From positions 1 to 5,586 of the forward strand of contig JBGUTC010000026.1 in assembly GCA_045132895.1 (NCBI GenBank): a DNA stretch of 5,586 nucleotides, in the 5' to 3' direction. The DNA is from UMGS755 sp045132895. GTDB lineage: Bacteria; Bacillota; Clostridia; UBA1381; UBA9506. The notes beneath the pieces were generated by a model, which saw only the letters and a list, made by a program, of their open reading frames with translations, searched no databases and was not told where the DNA came from. A program made the position numbers and the translations under genes. Shown here in pieces: positions 1 to 5,585 of this stretch. The stretch's first letter is position 1. Each line of letters opens with the position of its first letter.

Positions 1-1011
1 GGTAGCGAAGCCCTGATTGGCGAAATTTTTGAAAAGAATCAGGTCCGGGATAAAATTCACATTGCAACCAAACTCCCCCACTACCTGATCAAATCCCTGG
101 CGGGACTGGAAAAACTGTTCCAGGAGCAACTCAAACGACTCAGAACAGACTATGTTGACTATTACCTCATGCATATGTTAACGGATATTGACGCCTGGAA
201 CCGTATGGTCGAACTAGGGATTTTAGACTGGATTGAAGAGAAAAAGGCATCCGGCGCCATCCGTCAGATTGGCTTTTCTTACCACGGCAACAGCGATATG
301 TTCTGCAAACTGATCGATGCGTATGACTGGAATTTCTGCATGATTCAGTATAACTATATGGATGAGCACTCCCAGGCCGGAAGACGAGGTCTTCAATATG
401 CCAGTGGAAAAGGGATTCCCGTCTTTATTATGGAGCCTCTCCGCGGTGGAAAACTGGTGAGCCTTCTGCCGGAGGAAGCCAAAGAGATTTTTGATTCCTG
501 CACGCCGAAATATACGCCTGCTCAATGGGCGTTCCGTTGGCTCTGGAACCAGCCGGAGGTCACCTTGGTGCTTTCCGGCATGAATTCAGAGGAAATGGTT
601 CTGGATAATGTAAAAACCGCCAGCGAAACCCGGGTCGGCGATTTAGGTCCGGCGGAAGAAGAAATGCTCCAAAATGTGGTAAAGGCAATTAACTCAAAAA
701 TGAAAGTCGGCTGCACCGGCTGCGGGTACTGTATACCCTGCCCGAAACATGTAGATATCCCCGGTTCCTTTGCCGCCTATAACCGTTGTTTCTCCGAGGG
801 AAAATTCTGGGGGCTGAAGGAATATATTATGTGTACGACTCTGCGCAAAAATGCCACCGCCGCCTCCGGCTGTATCGGTTGCGGCAAGTGTGAAGCCCAT
901 TGTCCGCAACATATTGAAATCCGAGAGCGCCTGAAAGATGTTCAGAAAGAACTGGAAGGACCGATTTATAAAATTTTCCGTAAGGTGGCTTCCCGGGTGG
1001 TTCGCTTCTAA
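1..1011 (+). CDS. Aldo/keto reductase with C-terminal 2x[4Fe-4S] ferredoxin-like domain (5' end outside window)
   Basis: The frame is open from base 1, so this is the last 336 residues of a longer protein. Related iron-sulfur aldo/keto reductases run to about 375-400 residues, so roughly the first 40-60 are missing, including the catalytic Asp and Tyr. Visible are the catalytic Lys in IATKL (residue 24 of the visible part) and the catalytic His in DYYLMHM (residue 58). The family stretch PEVTLVLSGMNS follows near residue 186. Two cysteine motifs come after the barrel: CTGCGYCIPCP (residues 238-247) and CIGCGKCEAHCP (residues 291-302), each suited to a [4Fe-4S] cluster. The protein should be a cytoplasmic NAD(P)H- or ferredoxin-linked oxidoreductase; its substrate cannot be read from the sequence. 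An ATG at 169 is not the start, because it lies inside the conserved catalytic-His motif and coding similarity continues upstream of it. The gene converges on the minus-strand gene at 1071, with a terminator between them. Confidence 0.93.
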   Translation, partial: GSEALIGEIFEKNQVRDKIHIATKLPHYLIKSLAGLEKLFQEQLKRLRTDYVDYYLMHMLTDIDAWNRMVELGILDWIEEKKASGAIRQIGFSYHGNSDMFCKLIDAYDWNFCMIQYNYMDEHSQAGRRGLQYASGKGIPVFIMEPLRGGKLVSLLPEEAKEIFDSCTPKYTPAQWAFRWLWNQPEVTLVLSGMNSEEMVLDNVKTASETRVGDLGPAEEEMLQNVVKAINSKMKVGCTGCGYCIPCPKHVDIPGSFAAYNRCFSEGKFWGLKEYIMCTTLRKNATAASGCIGCGKCEAHCPQHIEIRERLKDVQKELEGPIYKIFRKVASRVVRF

Positions 1012-1015
1012 GTGC

Positions 1016-1048
1016 AAAAAACGAGGTTGTAAAACAACCTCGTTTTTT
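1016..1048. terminator. Bidirectional intrinsic terminator between convergent genes
   Basis: A perfect 10-bp inverted repeat, ACGAGGTTGT (1021-1030) and ACAACCTCGT (1034-1043), encloses a 3-nt loop. Five A's precede it (1016-1020) and five T's follow it (1044-1048), extending the symmetry to 15 bp. The T-tract serves the plus-strand reductase, which ends 4 nt upstream. The A-tract reads as a T-tract on the minus strand, so the hairpin can also end transcription of the glycoside-hydrolase-like gene that stops at 1071. Confidence 0.93.
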
Positions 1049-1070
1049 ATTGCAATCATAAATCGCCCCG

Positions 1071-3152
1071 TTATAACTTGATGCAGCGTCTGTACTCTGC
1101 AATGTCGCAGTCTATGACATAGCGCACCTGACGGATTTTCCATTCCAGGTGCCAACGGTCTGTCATGTACAGCATGCTGGGCTCCCAACCCAAACGGGAG
1201 TCCGCCTCAACGAGAGGAATCGTCTCTTCCGCATTCTTGATTTCGGAGAGAAGGAGCGCTTCCATCTCATCATAAATCTTGCCTAATCCTTCCTGAGTAG
1301 GCTCAACATTCATCCGGCAGATTAAGGAATGCCACTGTTTTGCATGTAAGCTGGTTTTGGAGCAGTTCGTAATAAACTGACTAAGCAGTATCAGCCGTTC
1401 CAGTTTTTCATTCATCACCGGACAGCTGCGTAAAGATTCCATGCCCTTTTCCATATCTGAAAGCATTTGGATACGGGCTTCAATTTCATCACGAATCCGG
1501 ACAGAAAGCGGCGTTTGATTAGGCTCCGATACATTATGGTACCGCGGAAACACGATGTTACTGCCGTAAAGAGCCTCAGGATGATCCGGAATACTAATGG
1601 GATAAGAAAGGTTAAAAGGATAAGATGGACCCACACGCGAAGCGCCGTATTGGTCGCCGTTCGAAGCCGTGCAATTCCGGATGGCATCACTGAAACTGGT
1701 CAGAGCGCTATCCACCTGCCCGTAGTTCTCTTCTCCAAACTCAGAAACCAGAATGGTCTTTAAGATTTCCTCCATAGATTCTCTGGGCTCTAAGAAACAA
1801 TGCTTGGAAAGCTTGCTGATAAAAGAGGGATACATGCCGTAGTGATGCCCTTCCATAATGCCGCATAAACCCCAATCGTCTTTTGCCTTAAACATGGCCG
1901 CATACCGACGCATCCATTGCCGGGGCATGGGCTCATAGGGAATGGTACCGTAATCCCAGGTCAGACCTGCCGTGTTAGTCATAGAATATAGGCGTAATCC
2001 CCGTTTTTTAGCAGCTGCGGCTTCGCTTTTAAAGTAGTTACCCGGACCCTCAAAGGACAAGGTATAGTCACAGCAAAAACCGGTAGAATGTTTATAATGA
2101 ATCGGATGGAACATTTCGAAAGTTACCAGAAGGCTCACATCGTTCGGCAGAGTTTCAATGAGTTTAAGACGTGCCTCTTCCGGCTGGTAACCCCAGTTAT
2201 AGGTCCAGAACACAATGTCTGCTGCCGGGTTATATTTCCGGATGACCTTCTTCACCAGATTCAGCCAGATGGGGTAATCACAACAAGGCCACCAACCGGC
2301 ACTGACCTTATCACTGGGAATGCCGTCAACTACCAGTTCCGAGCGTTTTCCGGCAGACACATTGGGATCCTTACTGGGAAATTCAACAGATTCACCAACT
2401 AAAATAACCCCTTTAAGGCCGGGGCACTGACTGAACACTTTACCGTAAGTCCCCTCATAATATTCTTCTGCACCCGGCTCTTCCGGGTTCATATCGCTAT
2501 GCAGATAACTGTAGGCATAAACATCAATCCCGTAGCGCTCCGCCCGGCGAATCAGATCATTAAAATCTAAAAATCCATAGGGTGTTGTATTGACATCCTT
2601 GGTAAAAATCATAATGGCATCTCTGCCCTCGTGGGCCACCCGGGCAAGATATTCATCTGGAAAATCGTCCAGACCATAACCGGAATGAACCATCTGGGGT
2701 GAAAAGGCAGGTTTTTTATTGATGATACCTTTTTTGAGAATCGGCGCTTTCTTAAAGGTCATTAAATCTTCGATGTAGTAAAGACCCTGAGCCGCGCCAC
2801 GGGCATCGTGCCCATAAACAACAATGCCCTTTTCACTTATATCAATCCGGAAACCGCGGTAAACTGCAAATTCGCCTAAATCAATACCGGCATCTTCTGC
2901 CAAAAACACGGTAATTTCTGCCGTTTTATCATCAGAAACAACTGCCGAAAGATTCATTGACACCTGTAAAAAATCAGCAAAGTCTGTCGCTGCGACCTCC
3001 AGCACCTCGCCGGCAGACGCCAACCGAATTTTAACAGTTTCCGGAAGTTGATACTCTTCCCCGGAAACGGCGACTCCGTTTCTTCTGATACCCGGTTCAT
3101 GAATCTGAAGCATCCGTTCGCGGAATGCATAAGGTTTTTCTGCTTGTATCAT
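1071..3152 (-). CDS. Putative cytoplasmic glycoside hydrolase with GH20-type (zincin-like) N-terminal domain
   Basis: The protein has 693 residues, no signal peptide and no membrane segment, so it is probably cytoplasmic. Residues about 40-130 look like the alpha/beta domain that precedes the barrel in family 20 hexosaminidases and alpha-glucuronidases. The signature is GFRIDIS (100-106) followed by GHDARGAAQGLYYIEDLM (114-131). Residues about 150-480 fit a TIM-barrel layout with conserved-looking acidic and aromatic patches: VGESVEF (252-258), FEMFHPIHY (345-353) and IMEGHHYG (432-439). E254 and E434 are candidate catalytic acids, which is a guess. The C-terminal 200 residues are largely helical and contain EADSRLGWEP (649-658). 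I do not recognise a characterised GH family, and the substrate (amino sugar or uronic acid glycoside) is unknown. The start is ATG at 3152, with AGGAGA six bases upstream. A GTG at 3173 would extend the frame by 7 codons but lies upstream of that site and has no ribosome binding site of its own. The gene has its own promoter, lies downstream of a deacetylase-like gene and ends at the shared terminator. Confidence 0.8.
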   Translation of the reverse strand: MIQAEKPYAFRERMLQIHEPGIRRNGVAVSGEEYQLPETVKIRLASAGEVLEVAATDFADFLQVSMNLSAVVSDDKTAEITVFLAEDAGIDLGEFAVYRGFRIDISEKGIVVYGHDARGAAQGLYYIEDLMTFKKAPILKKGIINKKPAFSPQMVHSGYGLDDFPDEYLARVAHEGRDAIMIFTKDVNTTPYGFLDFNDLIRRAERYGIDVYAYSYLHSDMNPEEPGAEEYYEGTYGKVFSQCPGLKGVILVGESVEFPSKDPNVSAGKRSELVVDGIPSDKVSAGWWPCCDYPIWLNLVKKVIRKYNPAADIVFWTYNWGYQPEEARLKLIETLPNDVSLLVTFEMFHPIHYKHSTGFCCDYTLSFEGPGNYFKSEAAAAKKRGLRLYSMTNTAGLTWDYGTIPYEPMPRQWMRRYAAMFKAKDDWGLCGIMEGHHYGMYPSFISKLSKHCFLEPRESMEEILKTILVSEFGEENYGQVDSALTSFSDAIRNCTASNGDQYGASRVGPSYPFNLSYPISIPDHPEALYGSNIVFPRYHNVSEPNQTPLSVRIRDEIEARIQMLSDMEKGMESLRSCPVMNEKLERLILLSQFITNCSKTSLHAKQWHSLICRMNVEPTQEGLGKIYDEMEALLLSEIKNAEETIPLVEADSRLGWEPSMLYMTDRWHLEWKIRQVRYVIDCDIAEYRRCIKL

Positions 3153-3158
3153 ACAATC

Positions 3159-3164
3159 TCTCCT
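3159..3164 (-). promoter_or_regulatory. Ribosome binding site that fixes the start at 3152
   Basis: On the minus strand this reads AGGAGA, six bases before ATG at 3152. It overlaps codons of the longer GTG reading (3173), which argues that the GTG is not the initiator. Confidence 0.85.
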
Positions 3165-3190
3165 AAAAGCCACATATTTTTGATACCTTC

Positions 3191-3219
3191 ATTATAGCAA
3201 AGTTAAAAAACGCTTTCAA
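3191..3219 (-). promoter_or_regulatory. Sigma-A promoter of the glycoside-hydrolase-like gene
   Basis: On the minus strand a -35 box TTGAAA (3219-3214) and a perfect -10 box TATAAT (3196-3191) are separated by exactly 17 bases. The expected transcription start is near 3184, giving a leader of about 30 nt with the ribosome binding site at 3164-3159. The predicted start also lies only 11 bp upstream of the rejected GTG (3173), leaving no room there for a ribosome binding site. Confidence 0.88.
3205..3219 (-). promoter_or_regulatory. cre-like operator (CcpA/LacI-type) overlapping the -35 box
   Basis: The minus strand reads TTGAAAGCGTTTTTT. Against the catabolite-responsive element consensus WTGNAANCGNWNNCW, every defined position matches except the C near the 3' end. 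It begins at the -35 hexamer and runs into the spacer, where a bound CcpA or LacI-family repressor would block RNA polymerase. The motif match is visible; the identity of the regulator is inferred, since a pathway-specific LacI-family protein could use the same half-sites. Confidence 0.55.
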
Positions 3220-3255
3220 TCTCTATTTTTTATCTTTTATCGTTATTTTTTACAC

Positions 3256-3284
3256 AAAAAGGACTGCAGTTTAACTGCAGTCCT
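3256..3284 (-). terminator. Intrinsic terminator after the deacetylase-like gene
   Basis: An 11-bp perfect inverted repeat, AGGACTGCAGT (3260-3270) and ACTGCAGTCCT (3274-3284), has a 3-nt loop. On the minus strand it is followed by TTTTT and further T-rich sequence. It lies 6 nt after the stop of the gene ending at 3291. It separates that gene from the next promoter, so the two carbohydrate genes are separate units, apart from possible readthrough. No T-run follows on the plus strand. Confidence 0.92.
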
Positions 3285-3290
3285 GATAAA

Positions 3291-4412
3291 TCATTCGCAA
3301 AAGGTCATAACAGTTTCTCGGGGTGTGACTTCGTAGTTATAAAAGCCTTTCCGTTCTTCATAAAGCGTCACGTCGCAACCGCTCCAATTAGTCAGTTGTT
3401 TCTCCGAACTGATATAGAAGCAATCTCCGCGACCTTCCGGGGCAGGAACGGCCGTAACATCAACCGTAAAAATGCCATTCTTCTCTGAAACTTTAGCAAA
3501 ACGCTTATAAAGAGACTGGGTCGCGCAGAACGCCATATCCCGGGACAGAATGTTGCCGTAAGTATCTGCATACTTTTCAAAATATGCCACCCAGCGTTCC
3601 AGAATCTCGTTATGCCTGTCAGGATCAACGTGAAGAATATTAGGCCAATGGCAACCATAAATACTGGGAATGACAGGTAAAGTACTGGGGTCACCGCTGA
3701 TTGTATCCCAGGAAATCAAATCATCTTCCCTTTCAAAAATTCTGTCAACCGTAATAATCCCGTTTTCCACCCCAACCAGTTCCGGTCTCTCTTCTCCTGC
3801 CGGCATTTCCATATGGGCAAACATGGTGGAAATATACTGAACACCGTAATCCTTTAAAATCCGGGAAATGTCATTCCAGCGGTAGGTAAAACTGGGAGGA
3901 ATGAAACTGTTGATGTCCTTCTTGATGCCATAGTAGTCTAAAATGTCTAAAAAAGCATCCAGACGCTGACGGATTTCTTTCTCGTCTGACAAGAAAAGCT
4001 GATCATTTAAACTATAGTAATAATCCGAGTTGCTATAAGGAATCCCCGGTTTATAGTAGTTATGTAACAATCCGTGAATAGCAATATCGATATAGGGCGA
4101 ATTTCTAACGACCTCCGCAACCTGCTCCCGCTCTTCTTCCCCTAGGTAAGAAGCATTGTCCCAGGCATCGCCAAACTTGGACAGGTAGGGAACTTTCTTA
4201 AGACGATTGTCCGGATCCCACTCCCCTAAAACAAAACCGCAGTTAATCTTCATATTCAGTCGGCGACCCAGTTCATTAATCGCCGCATAATCCTTAGCAC
4301 AGTGCCGACGAGGCATGGCCGTACGGGCAGAACCACCGTTTTCCCGATCATCTTCTCCACAGTACCAACCAACATCGTCCATAGTAATTTGTAACGCATA
4401 TGGAATTAACAT
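3291..4412 (-). CDS. Putative polysaccharide deacetylase-like (NodB/CE4-fold) protein
   Basis: The protein has 373 residues, no signal peptide and is probably cytoplasmic. Three elements resemble NodB-fold deacetylase motifs in order: ITMDDVG with D12/D13 near the N-terminus, IAIHGLLHNYY with H113 and H117 (motif 2, H-x3-H), and FIPPSFTYRW (171-179), which occupies the place of motif 3. D13, H113 and H117 could form the metal-binding triad. A further conserved-looking patch is YGCHWPNIL (252-260). Residues from about 310 to the end are beta-rich and look like an appended sandwich domain. The substrate is unknown; an N-acetylated or O-acetylated sugar is a guess from the fold. The start is ATG at 4412, with AAGGAG eight bases upstream. 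The TTG at 4418 lies only two bases after that site, too close to be used. The gene has its own promoter and terminator and lies just upstream of the glycoside-hydrolase-like gene, suggesting a shared catabolic purpose. Confidence 0.72.
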   Translation of the reverse strand: MLIPYALQITMDDVGWYCGEDDRENGGSARTAMPRRHCAKDYAAINELGRRLNMKINCGFVLGEWDPDNRLKKVPYLSKFGDAWDNASYLGEEEREQVAEVVRNSPYIDIAIHGLLHNYYKPGIPYSNSDYYYSLNDQLFLSDEKEIRQRLDAFLDILDYYGIKKDINSFIPPSFTYRWNDISRILKDYGVQYISTMFAHMEMPAGEERPELVGVENGIITVDRIFEREDDLISWDTISGDPSTLPVIPSIYGCHWPNILHVDPDRHNEILERWVAYFEKYADTYGNILSRDMAFCATQSLYKRFAKVSEKNGIFTVDVTAVPAPEGRGDCFYISSEKQLTNWSGCDVTLYEERKGFYNYEVTPRETVMTFCE

Positions 4413-4420
4413 AATCAATT

Positions 4421-4426
4421 CTCCTT
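4421..4426 (-). promoter_or_regulatory. Ribosome binding site that fixes the start at 4412
   Basis: The minus strand reads AAGGAG eight bases before ATG 4412. The alternative TTG at 4418 would leave only two bases of spacing, so the ATG is preferred. Confidence 0.85.
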
Positions 4427-4445
4427 TATTTTAAACTCCACTACC

Positions 4446-4474
4446 AGTATAACAAGGAAACGACGAAAAAACAA
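4446..4474 (-). promoter_or_regulatory. Extended -10 sigma-A promoter of the deacetylase-like gene
   Basis: The minus strand shows TTGTTT (4474-4469), 17 bases, then TATACT (4451-4446). The -10 box is preceded by TGT, the extended -10 form, which can compensate for the weaker -35. The leader would be about 27 nt. Unlike the next promoter downstream, I see no cre-like motif here. Confidence 0.65.
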
Positions 4475-4500
4475 GAGAAACAATCTGCCGGAATACAAGA

Positions 4501-4579
4501 GGCGCGTGTCAAGAAAACCGTCCCCTTGTGTCCCCTTGTGTCCTCGTGTCATGTGTCAGCACACTTGGCACACGCGTCA
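4501..4579. repeat. Degenerate REP unit with tandem decamers
   Basis: Bases 4510-4532 match the right arm of the element at 5439-5461 in the same orientation, 21 of 23 positions, with the shared core GTCCCCTTGTGTC. The decamer TCCCCTTGTG then occurs twice in tandem (4521-4530, 4531-4540), followed by a decayed copy and more GTGTC steps. The outer edges are inverted: CGCGTGTCAAG (4503-4513) pairs with CTTGGCACACGCG (4564-4576) apart from a 2-nt bulge, so single strands can fold back. It fills the gap between the small membrane-protein gene and the deacetylase promoter and could also weaken readthrough. No reading frame of its own is visible. Confidence 0.75.
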
Positions 4580-5008
4580 CCCTAAGAAACATCCGCGAAG
4601 GAAAGCAAATTTAATAATGTAAATAAAATCGCCAATGATTGACCGCTCCACACATGCAAGAATTTTTGTTTTTACATTGTCTGTTTTTGTAACGTATGTT
4701 TTTATTGTTTGATTATCTTTAACCATTTCTGCACCGTTGAGATAGAACAACCTATTACTAAAAGAAATATATACAATCGCACCATCATCAACTTCATATC
4801 TACAGAATACAGTTCCGTTTCCACCTTCGTTGAAGCTGACAGGTTTTCCTAATCGAAGCATTGTTAAAATAAAGTTATCTCCGTATTCTAATTGTGTAAA
4901 GGTTGCAGAAGTAGTATTCCGAGGGACGAAGTATATGATAGCAAAGATAAAAATAAGAACAAGAGTAACAATAGTAACAATAGATATGCTTCTAATAAAC
5001 TTATTCAT
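4577..5008 (-). CDS. Small membrane-anchored protein of unknown function
   Basis: The protein has 143 residues. Residues 1-6 are short and basic (MNKFIR) and residues 7-28 form a strong hydrophobic segment without a lipobox, so it is likely an N-terminal anchor with the rest outside the membrane. The domain at about 35-97 (FTQLEYGD, LGKPVSFNEG, GTVFCRYEVDDGAIVYISFS) loosely resembles small extracytoplasmic domains with a 'LGxP ... Y.l.dG..v.i.F' pattern (SmpA/OmlA-like or beta-lactamase-inhibitor-like fold). This is a pattern impression, not an identification. The last 20 residues turn hydrophobic again and run to a TGA at the edge of the repeat at 4501-4579, so the C-terminus may be non-native. 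The start ATG 5008 has AAGGGAG seven bases upstream and overlaps the stop of the preceding frame by 8 bp, which implies translational coupling. Base composition is visibly AT-richer than the genes to the left. Confidence 0.62.
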   Translation of the reverse strand: MNKFIRSISIVTIVTLVLIFIFAIIYFVPRNTTSATFTQLEYGDNFILTMLRLGKPVSFNEGGNGTVFCRYEVDDGAIVYISFSNRLFYLNGAEMVKDNQTIKTYVTKTDNVKTKILACVERSIIGDFIYIIKFAFLRGCFLG

Positions 5009-5309
5009 ACCAATTCTCCCTTATTTCATATCCTACATAATAGAAACCAACAAAACATTCATATATACCTCTATCAGCTGTTTTAGGATTATAAATTAAA
5101 TTTCCAGATTCATCAGTATTTTTTACATCTGATGCTCCAGGTTTGTGAGACCAAGTTCCATCATTGTTTTGTCGATAGAAATGATAATCACCAGTACCAT
5201 CTGCATCTATAGCTATAGCGATTTTCCAAGTGCCAGTTTGGATTTTTGCATTAGGGTCTTCTAACTTACCAAAAATCATTCCGGCCGCTATAGCATCTTT
5301 TTGCACCAA
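5001..5309 (-). pseudogene. 5'-truncated C-terminal part of a Bacillota hypothetical protein (DYHxYRQ...WSHKPG type)
   Basis: The visible part has 102 codons. Motifs are GDYHFYRQNNDGTWSHKPG (40-58), V-x-NTDESGNLIYNPKTADRG (62-81) and a terminal FVGFYYVGYE. I recall this series as the C-terminal half of longer Bacillota proteins, probably a papain-like cysteine-protease fold in which the His of DYH (H43 here) would pair with an upstream Cys. That recollection is unverified. No upstream Cys region is present. The first possible initiator is TTG 5309, with no ribosome binding site. The frame continues open into the repeat arm and meets a stop at 5346-5348, the stop codon of the transposase remnant. 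The break coincides with the edge of the inverted-repeat element at 5318, so the 5' part was most likely lost through its insertion or an associated rearrangement. The 3' end overlaps the next gene's start by 8 bp, as in an operon. Confidence 0.6.
5016..5022 (-). promoter_or_regulatory. Ribosome binding site inside the preceding frame
   Basis: The minus strand reads AAGGGAG seven bases before ATG 5008, within the last codons of the truncated upstream frame (encoding REN-WYE). It supports both the start choice and coupled translation of the pair. Confidence 0.75.
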
Positions 5310-5317
5310 TTCAATGA

Positions 5318-5461
5318 GACACAGAGGGACGGTTCTCTTGTGTTCTTAGAATTTTCGCACTATTCCAAAGCTTATCCCTGTCAGTCTGCTTATCTGCCGT
5401 ATTGATAATCCCTCATCTTTTAGTTTGCTTATGCAACACAAGAGAACTGTCCCCTTGTGTC
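5318..5461. mobile_element. Miniature REP/IS200-like element: internally deleted RAYT transposase between inverted arms
   Basis: The arms are 27 bp long (5318-5344 and 5435-5461) and inverted to each other with three mismatches. They share the core GTTCTCTTGTGTT read towards the centre. The 90 bp between them hold the C-terminal codons of a Y1-type REP-associated tyrosine transposase on the minus strand, and its stop codon abuts the left arm. As I recall, complete elements of this kind in Clostridia carry the same GGGAC-GTTCTC-TTGTG palindromes on both sides of the gene. This copy has therefore lost the Y1 catalytic domain and could move only if a full transposase acts in trans. No target-site duplication is visible, as expected for Y1 enzymes. 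Confidence 0.82.
5346..5429 (-). pseudogene. C-terminal remnant of a REP-associated Y1 transposase (RAYT)
   Basis: Read on the minus strand, 27 codons plus TAA encode SKLKDEGLSIRQ, then ISRLTGISFGIVRKF. This is the C-terminal helix-turn-helix of Bacillota REP-associated transposases (usual pattern LKeEGLSIRQlsRLTGIsrGIV). The catalytic HUH and Tyr motifs are absent. Upstream, the frame passes straight into the inverted repeat arm with no plausible start. The identification rests on the motif alone but is distinctive. Confidence 0.8.
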
Positions 5462-5468
5462 GCCTGCG

Positions 5469-5585
5469 TCATTTCGGAATAATCACTCGATTTTGCTTCA
5501 CAACTCCGCTCAATATATGTAACCCGCCGGAGATGATAAGCTGAATTCCTATAAATAGTAACATTTTTTTAATGAACACCTTTCT
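5469..5585 (-). CDS. Hydrophobic C-terminal fragment or small membrane peptide (runs off the right edge)
   Basis: The frame is open from the window edge to a TGA at 5471-5469. The end reads FIKKMLLFIGIQLIISGG, then LHILSGVVKQNRVIIPK, a single likely membrane helix followed by a short basic tail. It may be the 3' end of a gene continuing to the right or, starting at ATG 5564, a 31-residue peptide. A clear ribosome binding site at proper distance is lacking (an AAAGG lies about 14 bases upstream), which slightly favours the first option. I do not recognise the protein. Its stop lies 8 bp outside the arm of the transposon remnant. Confidence 0.35.
   Translation of the reverse strand, partial: RKVFIKKMLLFIGIQLIISGGLHILSGVVKQNRVIIPK

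Noticed and set aside
169..171. ATG as start of the aldo/keto reductase
   Set aside because: It lies inside the catalytic-His motif, and the frame with family-typical sequence is open back to base 1.
827..1188. Minus-strand frames across the end of the reductase
   Set aside because: They run through the terminator and antisense to the ferredoxin-like domain, with no coding character.
1467..1763. Plus-strand reading frame of 98 codons (and similar ones at 2088-2402 and 4830-5099)
   Set aside because: They lie antisense to better-supported minus-strand genes, lack ribosome binding sites and show no recognisable motifs.
3153..3173. GTG start adding seven residues to the glycoside-hydrolase-like protein
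   Set aside because: The added stretch contains the AGGAGA ribosome binding site for ATG 3152, and the predicted transcript start leaves the GTG without its own site.
4413..4418. TTG start adding two residues to the deacetylase-like protein
   Set aside because: Only two bases separate it from AAGGAG, whereas ATG 4412 has ideal spacing.
4413..4500. Riboswitch or structured leader before the deacetylase-like gene
   Set aside because: The predicted leader is under 30 nt and I see no conserved aptamer or terminator/antiterminator pair.
4520..4556. Possible CRISPR-like array or origin iterons in the tandem decamers
   Set aside because: Units are 10 bp, directly adjacent and without spacers. No cas or rep gene is present, and the core matches the REP arms nearby.
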